Assembly: GCF_022163125.1 (NCBI RefSeq)
Contig: NZ_CP091881.1
Location: forward strand, 1,054,001 to 1,118,000
Length of the DNA stretch: 64,000 nucleotides
Source: Paenibacillus sp. HWE-109
GTDB taxonomy: Bacteria > Bacillota > Bacilli > Paenibacillales > NBRC-103111
Direction: 5' to 3'
Each line of letters opens with the position of its first letter. The first letter of the stretch is position 1. The notes under the pieces are model-generated. The model searched no databases. It was given only the letters and a program-made list of their open reading frames with translations, and was not told the DNA's origin. Below are positions 17,150-26,900 of the stretch, in pieces. Made by a program: the position numbers and the translations under genes.

Positions 17150-18114
17150 GTGATACAGCAGCAGGGCTGGCGCCGAATGATAAAGTGCCTGGCAGCCATC
17201 TCACTAGAAAAATTAAAGTCCAGGTCAGCCCAACAGACAAAATGATTACTGTTTTAATATATTTCCTGTTTTCCCTGTATGCGCTTATATGTGTCTATCC
17301 CTTTTATTCCATCGTTATTAATACGATAAGCGCAAACGATATCAGTGCCAAAGGTGATGTTATCTTTTACCCGATAAATATCCAATTTCATAACTACGTG
17401 GATGCGTTTAAAATACCGGGGTTGTGGGATGCAGCCGTTGTATCTGTAGGAAGGACCGTGATTGGAACCGCTTTGACGGTAGGGGCTTCCGCCTTCCTAG
17501 GATTCATGTTTACCCAGGAGGATATGTGGAGGCGAAAATTATGGTATCGCTATACGGTTTTAACCATGTTTTTTAATGCCGGGGTTATTCCGTGGTATTT
17601 GACCATGAGGTCTTTGCATCTGACAAACAATTTTTTGGCCTATATTCTCCCGACAATCGTAGCTCCGTTTTTCATCATTCTTGTAAAGACTTTCGTGGAA
17701 TCAACGCCGAAGGAATTGCAGCATGCGGCAAGTATCGACGGGGCCGGGACCATGACCCTTTTTTTCAAAATCATGTTGCCCATCTGTAAGCCCATATTGG
17801 CTACAGTTGCCATATTCGCTGCAGTGGATCAGTGGAACTCCTTCCAGGACACATTGTTGTTGGTCACGGAGAGCAAGCTTTATAGCTTACAGTTTATCCT
17901 ATATAACTATATCAATCAGGCAAGTTCCATATCCAGCATGGTAAACCTGCAGAATGCCGGTTCGACAGCGATCGCAAGTCTGGCAACAAAGCAAACCACT
18001 ACGTCAATTCGAATGACGGTGACCATTATTGTTGTAGCGCCCATTTTGCTGGTTTATCCGATTTTCCAAAGGTTTTTTGTAAAGGGGATTATGATCGGTG
18101 CAGTGAAAGGATAA
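17146..18114 (+). CDS. Sugar ABC transporter permease (LplC/YtcP type)
   Basis: 322-aa partner permease with a longer hydrophilic N-terminus (~38 residues) than its paralogue at 8784. Visible: MITVLIYFLFSLYALICVYPFY (first span), FNAGVIPWYLTMRSLHL, EAA loop LQHAASIDGAGTMTLF with LPICKP, and the end FFVKGIMIGAVKG. Start overlaps the stop of the upstream permease (ATGA), indicating translational coupling. The binding protein follows after 42 bp. Confidence 0.92.
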   Translation: MSDTAAGLAPNDKVPGSHLTRKIKVQVSPTDKMITVLIYFLFSLYALICVYPFYSIVINTISANDISAKGDVIFYPINIQFHNYVDAFKIPGLWDAAVVSVGRTVIGTALTVGASAFLGFMFTQEDMWRRKLWYRYTVLTMFFNAGVIPWYLTMRSLHLTNNFLAYILPTIVAPFFIILVKTFVESTPKELQHAASIDGAGTMTLFFKIMLPICKPILATVAIFAAVDQWNSFQDTLLLVTESKLYSLQFILYNYINQASSISSMVNLQNAGSTAIASLATKQTTTSIRMTVTIIVVAPILLVYPIFQRFFVKGIMIGAVKG

Positions 18115-18156
18115 CTTGCACTGGTTTAATAAATTGAAAGAATAGGGGGCCTAAGT

Positions 18157-19956
18157 ATGAGTAAATCGAGTAAAGCAGTAAAAAAACCGATGTTGTTATT
18201 GTTTGCTAGCCTGTTCATGGTTTCGGTAGCATTGACCGGGTGTGGAGACGAATCTAACAATAAGGCTGCATCAACGGAACCAAGTAAGTCACCAGACTCC
18301 GGTACTGAAGCTACATCCAAGGCTAGTACAGCAATAGATCACAGTAAACCGTTGACCATTACCGTTTTTGACAATGCAGCAAATTATCAAGGCGAGCAGA
18401 AAGGGTGGTATGGAAAGCTTATTAAGGATAAGTTCAATATCACATTGAACATTCTTGCTCCTCAGGTTGCCGGCGATCAGCTATACAAGACAAGATCGGC
18501 AGCAGGAAATTTAGGCGATCTCTTGATCGTCAATAATAATCAGTTGGAAGAATTAATTCCAGCCGGTCTAATTATGGACCTCACGGGTAAGCTCAAAAAT
18601 ACCCAGAACCTGTCCAAATATGTGGACAATCATTTCAAACCTTTCAATGCAGCATTCCAAAAAGTAAATCCGGATGGCAAGATTTATGCTTTGCCGACTT
18701 TTGAGGCAGATACTTCACCAACGACATACTCGGAGCAGATCCCTTACTCAAGCCCTATAATGCCTTGGGATTATTACAAGGGAGTTGGGGCTCCCGAGCT
18801 GAACAATCTGGATGATCTTTTGAATGTGCTGAAACTTATGCATGAGAAATATCCGAAGACGCCGGACGGTAAACCGATAGCTCCGATCACTTTGTGGAAG
18901 GACTGGGACAGCAGAGGCACTATGGAAAATGCACGCTGGTTGAGCAATTGGTACGGTTATGAGCAGCCAGAAGGAACCACGACCATCCAGTTGAATGCAA
19001 AAGGCGACATCGTTCCACTCATCGATGACAACAGTATGTACAAGAAAATTCTGCAATTTTATTATAAAGCAAATCAGATGGGTTTGGTTGACCCTGACTC
19101 GCCAACCCAGGATTGGAACAAAGTATCGGAAAAGCTGACCAACAAGCAGGTACTCCTTTTGTGGTACTCATGGGAAACAGGGTTCTACAATTCAATTGAA
19201 AGAGGTAAAAAGGGTGACGGGAATGTTGCGATCCCGATCGCTGACACGCACATCATTCAGGCAAGCGATGCCTATTACGGCAATGGGAGAGTATTTGCTA
19301 TCGGTTCCAAAGCCAATGATCCCGATCGGATCATGGAATTCATGGATTGGCTGGCTTCTCCTGAAGGCCTGCGCTACTATGTGAATGGATTTGAAGGCTT
19401 CAACTACGAAAAGACGGCAGATGGTAAATTTAAGCTGACCGAGGTGGGTCAAACCGCATTCCAGAAAAATACACCTGTTCCAGATGAGTACGGAGGCGGC
19501 GGATATCAGGACGGACAAAGCAAACTGAACACGATGATCATAAGCGATTTTGCCAAAGATCCAAAGACAGGGGAGTTCTATAACAGCAATTACTGGGCCG
19601 CAACAATTGAAGCGAACAAGACAGCGCTAACGACGGATTGGCAAAACACCTATAATGCAGAAAACGCAACAGATTACTACCTGAAACATAAGATGATCGA
19701 TATCGTCCCCAATATCAATACAAGTTTAGGAAGCGATTCATCAGATATTAAAAACAAACGCAGCCAGATTTCTGACTATGTAAAGAACACATCCTGGAAA
19801 ATGGTATTCGCAAAGAATCAAGCAGAGTTCGACAAGCTTTGGGAAATGATGAAGAAAGATGTGATAGGCCTCGGTTGGAATGATGTCTTTGCCTCGGATA
19901 CGGAAAAAGCGCAAAAGATTGTTAAAATGCGTGCCGATGCATTAGCTAAAAAGTAA
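18157..19956 (+). CDS. ABC substrate-binding lipoprotein, large LplA-like family
   Basis: 599-aa binding lipoprotein. The signal is KKPMLLLFASLFMVSVALTGC with lipobox ALTGC, then an Asn/Ser/Thr tether. The mature region shows large-SBP features (NITLNILAPQVAGDQLYKTR; GNLGDLLIVNNNQLEELI; FMDWLASPEGLRYYVNGFEG; WKMVFAKNQAEFDKLWEMM). Length is at the upper end of the family. The ribosome site AGGGGG is 8 bases from the ATG. It ends the permease-permease-binding protein operon and is followed by a terminator. The bound sugar is not evident. Confidence 0.92.
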   Translation: MSKSSKAVKKPMLLLFASLFMVSVALTGCGDESNNKAASTEPSKSPDSGTEATSKASTAIDHSKPLTITVFDNAANYQGEQKGWYGKLIKDKFNITLNILAPQVAGDQLYKTRSAAGNLGDLLIVNNNQLEELIPAGLIMDLTGKLKNTQNLSKYVDNHFKPFNAAFQKVNPDGKIYALPTFEADTSPTTYSEQIPYSSPIMPWDYYKGVGAPELNNLDDLLNVLKLMHEKYPKTPDGKPIAPITLWKDWDSRGTMENARWLSNWYGYEQPEGTTTIQLNAKGDIVPLIDDNSMYKKILQFYYKANQMGLVDPDSPTQDWNKVSEKLTNKQVLLLWYSWETGFYNSIERGKKGDGNVAIPIADTHIIQASDAYYGNGRVFAIGSKANDPDRIMEFMDWLASPEGLRYYVNGFEGFNYEKTADGKFKLTEVGQTAFQKNTPVPDEYGGGGYQDGQSKLNTMIISDFAKDPKTGEFYNSNYWAATIEANKTALTTDWQNTYNAENATDYYLKHKMIDIVPNINTSLGSDSSDIKNKRSQISDYVKNTSWKMVFAKNQAEFDKLWEMMKKDVIGLGWNDVFASDTEKAQKIVKMRADALAKK

Positions 19957-19970
19957 AATTATAATTTTAA

Positions 19971-20014
19971 TGAATGAGGGATATGTATGATCTTATATAT
20001 CCCTTATTCATTTT
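19971..20014 (+). terminator. Rho-independent terminator
   Basis: GAATGAGGGATAT pairs with ATATCCCTTATTC (13 bp with one wobble) across a 10-base loop, followed by ATTTTC. Confidence 0.85.
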
Positions 20015-20037
20015 CTAATTCTAGACGAATACACCGT

Positions 20038-20462
20038 CCTTCGATTACTTCACCGTAGAACAACGGCCTCTTTCAGAGAGCGATCGTGCAGAGCGGGGTA
20101 TTCACGGAGCTCTACCCGGGAGTCCGCACGCCCAGGTTTCTGCGCGATATAGCGGAAGCCGAACAGGAAGGTGTTCAATTCTTCGAATTTCTCGGCGTTT
20201 CCTTGCTTGCGGAAGCCAGGAAGCTGGATGCGGTTTTTCTCCGGGACAAGATGCTGGAGTACAAGGCGTTCTGGGGCACCGTCGTCGGCAATACGTTCAG
20301 TGTTGGCAACGCGTTCGAATTGTTCCTTCAAAACAAGCGCTTGCAGGTACCGGTGATGTTCGGCCATACGTCATCCGAGTTTTTCAGTGCTCCGGAGGGA
20401 ATTCGGCAACGATCTAGGCAAGAGTGCCAAACGAGCCGTCGTTCCTTTGCTTCGTTGACTGT
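20038..20462 (+). pseudogene. Remnant of a type B carboxylesterase
   Basis: About 140 codons of the middle of a carboxylesterase (COesterase family). In frame with 20086 the sequence reads TSP-stop-NNGLFQRAIVQSGVF, then GVQFFEFLGVS, and ends VPVMFGHTSSEFFSAPE, all characteristic of this family. A TAG at 20056-20058 interrupts the frame. After about 20395 the original protein appears to continue in another frame (EEFGNDLGKSAKRAVVPLL) before a stop. The nucleophile GxSxG region and the rest of the ~500-aa enzyme are missing. The piece lies between a terminator and an AraC gene, with no ribosome site, so it is a decayed gene. Confidence 0.75.
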
Positions 20463-20527
20463 TTTCAAACAGTAATATATGCTAATTAATAATTGATATA
20501 TTGTCATTTTTTTGATACTGGAGGATC

Positions 20528-21325
20528 ATGATGACCAACATTTTCTATGTTGAGTATGATGCCGCGCACGCAAGCAATTTTGTGTTCGATATCCCTGAGG
20601 GCCATAACTGTTGGCTGCTCGTCGTGACCCATACCCCTGCCCTGTTCTGGGTCAATGAAGAATTGAAGGAGTACTCAGCATACAGTGGAGTTTTATACCA
20701 TCCCCATCAAAAAATTTATTACCGGGCCTGCGCGGAACAATATAAGAACGACTGGATTCGTTTCGAATCCAACGAATCGTATGTAACGGAAACATCGCTT
20801 CCATTCGGAGTGCCATTTTCATTGAATGACCCTGAATACTGCCATAAAATATTCCAACTCCTCGTCAGCGAACACTCTTTTCAAAAAGATTATAAAGAAT
20901 CATCCATCGACTGCTTACTGAGAACCTTGTTTAACAAGCTGCTAGAATCTTACTTTCAAGAAGTAATTACGCCCCAATACTACAATTTGTTGACGCTTCG
21001 GACCGCCATTTACAGTAATCCTAGCCAGGATTGGGCGGTTCCGAGAATGGCCGACTCTATCCGCATCAGTCCTGGGTATTTGCAGTCAATTTACAAGAAG
21101 ACTTTCGGGATTTCTTGTATGGATGACGTGATTACAAGCCGCATCCGCCAAGCCAAGGAATATTTGTTGCACGGCTCACTATCCATCGCGGAGGTCTCTT
21201 TGCGCTGCGGGTACAACAACGTGGAGCATTTTTGCCGTCAATTCAAGCAGATTACGGGCTTTACACCAAGAAAGTTTCACAAGCAGATGGAAGGCGCGTC
21301 TGTTGAGAGGGCCGCCAAACCGTAA
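20528..21325 (+). CDS. AraC-family transcriptional regulator
   Basis: 265-aa stand-alone regulator. The N-terminal half resembles a cupin-like sensing region (VFDIPEGHNCWLLVVTHTP; GVLYHPHQKIYYRA); the C-terminal AraC double helix-turn-helix is about residues 165-260 with IRISPGYLQSIYKKTFG and IAEVSLRCGYNNVEHFCRQF. GGAGG precedes the ATGATG start (20528/20531). It lies 80 bp before the GH95 gene on the same strand and may control it. The C-terminus is slightly long after the HTH (EGASVERAAKP). Confidence 0.9.
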   Translation: MMTNIFYVEYDAAHASNFVFDIPEGHNCWLLVVTHTPALFWVNEELKEYSAYSGVLYHPHQKIYYRACAEQYKNDWIRFESNESYVTETSLPFGVPFSLNDPEYCHKIFQLLVSEHSFQKDYKESSIDCLLRTLFNKLLESYFQEVITPQYYNLLTLRTAIYSNPSQDWAVPRMADSIRISPGYLQSIYKKTFGISCMDDVITSRIRQAKEYLLHGSLSIAEVSLRCGYNNVEHFCRQFKQITGFTPRKFHKQMEGASVERAAKP

Positions 21326-21405
21326 CTTATACAACAAAACAGGAGACTCTTCGTCAAACGTCCTTAAAAATAGAATACGATTGTAAAGTGAAGGGGGCAA
21401 TCATC

Positions 21406-23736
21406 ATGAGTGAAGCACGTTTAGAGTATAAAGAAAGACTATTTTTTCGCTCCCCAGCCAAGCATTGGGACGAAGCATTTCCGATTGGCAACGGACGGCT
21501 GGGAGCTATGATTTTCGGAGGGCCATGCTCCGAACGATTGCAGCTTAATGAAGATTCCTTATGGTATGGAGGGCCGAGGGATCGGCATAACCCGGATGCA
21601 TTGGTACATCTTCCGGAAATTCGCCGCCTCATTTTTGAAGGGAAGCTCAAAGAAGCCGAGTTCCTCGCTTCGCTTGCCTTAACTGCGATCCCTGAAACCC
21701 AGCGTCATTATGTGCCGCTCGGTGATCTGTTTCTTCATTTCCAAACATTAGACGATAACCAAGTCATCGATTATGAACGGGAGCTCGATTTATCAGAAGC
21801 AGTGGTCAGTATTTCCTTTAAGGCGGGCAAGGTTCATTATCGTCGCAAGATCTTTGCGAGCTATCCGGACGGCGCGATTGTGATTCGATTGACGGCTGAT
21901 ACGCCGGGCCAAATTTCCTTTACGGCAAGAATGGGAAGGGAAAGGTTCCGATACGTAGATCATATCCGCACAGAAGAAGGTAATTCGATCATGATGAGCG
22001 GCAATAGTGGCGGAGGTGTTAACTATTGCGGTGTGTTGATGTGCAAACCAGAGGGAGGCCAAATGCATACGATTGGGGAGCACTTGGTCGTGACCAATGC
22101 CGATGCCGTCACATTGGTCATTTCCGCCGCCACGGATTTTCGAGAGTCCGATCCTGAATCCGCAGCGTTTGCAAATGCCAAGCGTGCTGCTTCACGGACT
22201 TATATCGATTTATTAACGGCCCACATTGAAGATTATTGTAAACTATTTGAGCGGACGTCGTTAAGGCTTGATGCTGCATTCAAAGCTGTGGAACAAGACA
22301 CCTCGAAACGATTGGAACGGATGAAAGCTGGAGCAGAAGACCCCGGACTTCTTGCTTTATATTTTCAGTATGGCCGTTATCTGCTTATTGCTTCAAGCAG
22401 ACCAGGATCTTTACCTGCGAATTTGCAAGGGATTTGGAATAAGGATATGTTGCCGGCCTGGGACAGCAAATTTACCATTAACATTAATGCGCAAATGAAC
22501 TATTGGCCGGCTGAGATCTGCAATTTACCCGAATGCCATGAGCCTCTCTTTGCATTGATCGAACGGATGATTCCAAACGGTCGCCGAACCGCTCAAAGCA
22601 TGTATGGGTGCGGTGGCAGTGCTGCCCATCATAATACTGATATTTGGGCGGATACCGCACCGCAGGATCTTTATCTACCCTCGACATATTGGCCCCTTGG
22701 TCTTGCATGGTTATGTCTGCATCTTTGGGAACATTATCAATTCGAGCGGAATGAGGCATTTCTGAAACGTGCTTACCCGATGATGAAAGAAGCGGCTGTT
22801 TTTCTTGTTGATTATATGGTCGAACTTCCTAGTGGAATGCTTGTCACTTGCCCCTCTGTCTCACCTGAAAACACATATAGATTGCCGAATGGGGAAACGG
22901 GCGTGCTTTGCTATGGGCCATCCATGGATAGCCAGATTGCTCGCGAATTGTTTCTCGCATGTCTAGCGGCAGGTGAACAGTTAGAGACGGATATGGACTT
23001 CTTGACAACGCTTAAACTTACAATGGATAAGCTGCCACAGCCCCAGATTGGGCGACATGGACAAATACAGGAGTGGATTGAAGATTATGAGGAAGTGGAG
23101 CCAGGACATCGTCATATCTCACACTTGTTCGCTTTGCACCCGGGAACACAGATCACTCCAGAGAAGACACCAAGCCTAGGTGCTGCTGCTCGCCGGACAC
23201 TTGAGAGACGACTTGCAAACGGAGGCGGACATACAGGCTGGAGTCGCGCCTGGATTGTGAATTTTTGGGCTCGGCTGGGAGATGCGGAAGAAGCATACGA
23301 AAATGTAGTTGCCCTTTTGACGCACTCCACATTGCCCAACCTTCTCGATAACCATCCGCCGTTTCAGATAGACGGCAATTTTGGCGGGACTGCGGGTATC
23401 GCGGAAATGCTGCTGCAAAGCCATGCTGACGCCATTCATCTGTTACCAGCTCTCCCTAGTGCATGGTCCAATGGTGAAGTAACGGGGCTTCGCGCCCGCG
23501 GTGCGGTAACGGTAGATATGGCATGGAAAGACGGTCAATTACAGCATGCTGTTCTTAAGCCAGATAATAAAGGTGTGTATCGTATTCGTTGCAATCTGCC
23601 CATCCAATTATGGATTGAAGGGGAGATTTACGAGTCAAAGCAACTCGACGCATCAACCTATTCGTTTGAGGCGGAGGCAGGGACTGCGGTTCATGTACTT
23701 GCTAAGGCCGAATCCAAGCCCGCGCCCATATCATAG
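21406..23736 (+). CDS. GH95 family alpha-L-fucosidase / alpha-L-galactosidase
   Basis: 776-aa glycoside hydrolase without signal peptide, presumably cytoplasmic. N-terminal beta-sandwich with EAFPIGNGRLGAMIFGG and LNEDSLWYGGPRD, then the (alpha/alpha)6 barrel with LPANLQGIWN, N359 and N361 in NINAQMNYWPAE, E556 in QEWIEDYEE, GHRHISHLFALHPG and D656 in FQIDGNFGGTAGIAEM. These positions correspond to residues of the inverting GH95 mechanism (Asn-activated water, Glu acid) in the bifidobacterial AfcA enzyme. The start is ATG 21406 after AAGGGGG, not the GTG 18 bases upstream. Members remove alpha-1,2-fucose or L-galactose from xyloglucan, arabinoxylan or glycans; the exact sugar is uncertain. 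Confidence 0.93.
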   Translation: MSEARLEYKERLFFRSPAKHWDEAFPIGNGRLGAMIFGGPCSERLQLNEDSLWYGGPRDRHNPDALVHLPEIRRLIFEGKLKEAEFLASLALTAIPETQRHYVPLGDLFLHFQTLDDNQVIDYERELDLSEAVVSISFKAGKVHYRRKIFASYPDGAIVIRLTADTPGQISFTARMGRERFRYVDHIRTEEGNSIMMSGNSGGGVNYCGVLMCKPEGGQMHTIGEHLVVTNADAVTLVISAATDFRESDPESAAFANAKRAASRTYIDLLTAHIEDYCKLFERTSLRLDAAFKAVEQDTSKRLERMKAGAEDPGLLALYFQYGRYLLIASSRPGSLPANLQGIWNKDMLPAWDSKFTININAQMNYWPAEICNLPECHEPLFALIERMIPNGRRTAQSMYGCGGSAAHHNTDIWADTAPQDLYLPSTYWPLGLAWLCLHLWEHYQFERNEAFLKRAYPMMKEAAVFLVDYMVELPSGMLVTCPSVSPENTYRLPNGETGVLCYGPSMDSQIARELFLACLAAGEQLETDMDFLTTLKLTMDKLPQPQIGRHGQIQEWIEDYEEVEPGHRHISHLFALHPGTQITPEKTPSLGAAARRTLERRLANGGGHTGWSRAWIVNFWARLGDAEEAYENVVALLTHSTLPNLLDNHPPFQIDGNFGGTAGIAEMLLQSHADAIHLLPALPSAWSNGEVTGLRARGAVTVDMAWKDGQLQHAVLKPDNKGVYRIRCNLPIQLWIEGEIYESKQLDASTYSFEAEAGTAVHVLAKAESKPAPIS

Positions 23737-23747
23737 CGTTTTTTCAT

Positions 23748-23778
23748 TAGACATGCTTGCCTGCATGTCTATTTCTTT
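23748..23778 (+). terminator. Rho-independent terminator
   Basis: TAGACATGC / GCATGTCTA (9 bp, 6-base loop) followed by TTTCTTT. Confidence 0.85.
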
Positions 23779-23936
23779 GCATTCTTTTTTGGTTTTCATC
23801 ATTGCATTGTAATGGAAAGGGTCTTTTCGCGAAAAGTACGCACACTGCCTATTCTACTCCATAATTGAGGGGGGATTATTCTTTAGTTTGAGTATGTGAT
23901 GCCAATTACCTAAGTTGTAGAATGAAATTGGAAACA

Positions 23937-23953
23937 AATTGTAAGCGATTGCA
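23937..23953 (+). promoter_or_regulatory. cre-like / LacI-type operator before the secreted GH10
   Basis: TGTAAGCGATTGCA (23940-23953) differs from the cre consensus at one position. AATTGTAAGCG (23937-23947) is identical to 5941-5951 in the promoter of the aldouronate-type transporter. No clear -35/-10 pair was found in 23779-23936. Confidence 0.5.
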
Positions 23954-23970
23954 GAAAGAGGAGGATGCTT

Positions 23971-26900
23971 GTGAGAAAAAATTTTAATGTATGGATGGTC
24001 ATCGTTCTGCTGTTCGGGATGATCGCTTCCCATCTGCTAGTGCCTTTGATGGCATCTGCTGCCAGTAATATGATTGTTTTGTCCCAAAGCTTTGAAGACG
24101 ACCAAACTGGCGGTTGGGTTAAGGTATCCTGGATGGGAGACGGAACGATTGCCGTAACATCGGCAACAGCCTCCGAAGGCTCCAAATCCTTGGCAATGAC
24201 GAACCGTGCTGCGAGGAACAGCAGCCCGTTTCTGGATTTGACTTCGTATACGCAAGCCGGTCATACGTACGATTTGTCACTGAAGCTTAAAGTCGGAGCA
24301 GGAACTGACAGTTTCCATGTTGCTTCCAATGTCGATGCCGACTCGCTATCCAACAAATATCCTTGGCTGGTGGGGAATAAATTGGTTAACTCCACCGATT
24401 GGACCACCTTTGAACTGAAGGGATACGAGCTTCCGGGCGATACGAAGGCATTCAAGATATGGGTGGAGTCGGATCCAGCTTCCACCACTACGGAGGATCT
24501 CTTTATCGATGAAGTGAAGTTGACGGATGTCACGCCGACTGCACCAACGGATTCGGGAGTTGTTGACCAAACAGGCATTCAATCCTCCTTTGAGGAAGGG
24601 CAAGGAAATTGGGTGCGCCGAAACGGCTCCGGTAATATCGATATATCGACGGCTGACAATCACACCACAGGCGGCTCCAAGAGCTTGCTGACCACGATAT
24701 CAGAGCAATATGACGGACCCCTGTTGAACGTCCTTGGTAAGATGTCCAAGGGATACAGGTACAATTTGTCCGCATGGGTAAAAATGGCTTCGGGGCAGTC
24801 TCCTACTATATTGCGGCTCTCTGTACAGAGCGGTGACAGTTCTTATGCCAACGTTTCGTCTAACGTGACGGTAACATCCGACGCTTGGGTAAAGTTGAGC
24901 GGCACATTTACATTAACAAGTACTCCGACTGTTTTGAATGCATACGTAGAAGTAGCCAACGCGTATAGCGATGCAAGATCTTTTTATTTAGACGATTTCG
25001 AATTGTCCTATTCAGGCCAAGCATCCGGGCCGAAGCCGATTCAAACGGACATTGATCCTTTGAAGGACATCTATGCGGACAACTTCAAAATTGGTGCTGC
25101 CATAACGGGAGATCAACTTACTTCTGATGTTCACAACCTTCTGGATTATCACTATAGCTCCATCGTCGCCGAGAATGCCACAAAGCCGGGCTCTTTGGAA
25201 CTGGCAGAAGGACAATGGAACTGGGCGGAAGCAGACAAAATTGCACAATATGCCAAGGCTCACACTATGAATTTCCGGCTGCATACCCTTGCTTGGCATT
25301 CGCAGGCTGCGGAATGGATGTTTAAGGATGCCCAGGGTCAGCCGCTTGCAGCTACACCGGACAATAAACAGTTGGTACTCAGCCGTTTGACGACTTATAT
25401 CCAAACGGTGGCGCGTCACTTCAGTGCTATAGACGTGCCGATTGATGCCATCGACGTCGTAAACGAAGTCATTGACCCCGGGCAGCCAGACGGCATGCGG
25501 AAGAGCGAGTGGTATACGTTGACTGGCTTGGACTTCATCCGTACAGCCTTCAGAGTTGCTCGTCAAGAGCTGCCGAACGCTAAACTGTATATCAACGATT
25601 ACAGTACGCAGGATCCGGTCAAACGCGATTTTTTGTTTAATCTGGTGATGAAGCTGAAAGGCGAAGGGGTTCCGATTGACGGCGTGGGCCACCAAACGCA
25701 CATTAGCATCGGCGGTCCCTCTATCGATCAAATTTCCGAATCCATCCGGAAATTCGGAGAAGCCGGATTTGACAATCAGATAACGGAGCTTGACGTTTCA
25801 GTTTATACGGACAATGCCACCAGCTTTGATGACTCCATGCTTGTGAAACAAGGCTACCGTTACAAGCAATTGTTCCAAGAGCTGGTTAGGCTGGACAATG
25901 AGGGGAAAAAAGCGAATAGGAACACTCCGGCTTATAATCCTGACGGATGGATCAGCAATGTTACGATATGGGGGATTGCAGACGATCATACTTGGCTCGA
26001 CAACATCAATAATATAACCCGTAAAGATGCTCCTCTTCCGTTCGATGTGCAGTATCAAGCCAAATATGCGTATTGGGGAATGATTGAGGCAGTAAAGACA
26101 CTGACGCCTACCCATCTTCCTATAACTGCTCAAACAGCATTTACAGCTCAAGGTACACCAGTGAATGCTTCGGATTCGGTTTGGAATACAATTCAGACCC
26201 TAAAAACTCAACAGTCAGGTACACTGCAGGCTCAGGTGAAAACCTTGTGGGATGAACATAATCTTTATGCCCGCGTAGCGGTCAAAGACATTACCAAAAC
26301 GGCAACGGATCAAATCGAGCTCTTCGTGGATGACAATGGAATCAAGAAGTATACGTTCGCACGAAATGATGTTCATATTACCGAAGGTACTGACGGTTAT
26401 GTGCTGCAAGCATCTATCCCGATGGCCGGTATCTTAGGCAAGCAAGTGAAGTTTGATGTAAGAGTGACCGACATGGGGATTAATGACGGAACGGAGCATG
26501 GCAGCAACGGAGTTATCGTTTCCTGGAGCGATCCTCGGAACGTCCAGGGCAACGACAGCCTCGGTTACGGGGCTTTGACTTATATCGATGCTACCAAAGC
26601 GGCAAAATCTCTTTATGGAACCCCCGCTATTGACGGCGAAATGGACAGCATGTGGGCAGACGCTCCGGTTAGTACGACCGATGTAATAGTAGAGCAACAT
26701 AACAACGCAATCGCTAAAGCACAATTCCGATCGATGTGGGATGAGCATAATCTTTATGTCTATGCTGTTGTGAAGGACAGCGTATTGAATGATGCCAACG
26801 TCAATACATGGGAGCAGGATTCAGTGGAAATTTTCGTTGACCAGAACAACGGAAAATCGGAGAGCTACCAAGATGACGACGGCCAATACCGAATCAACTT

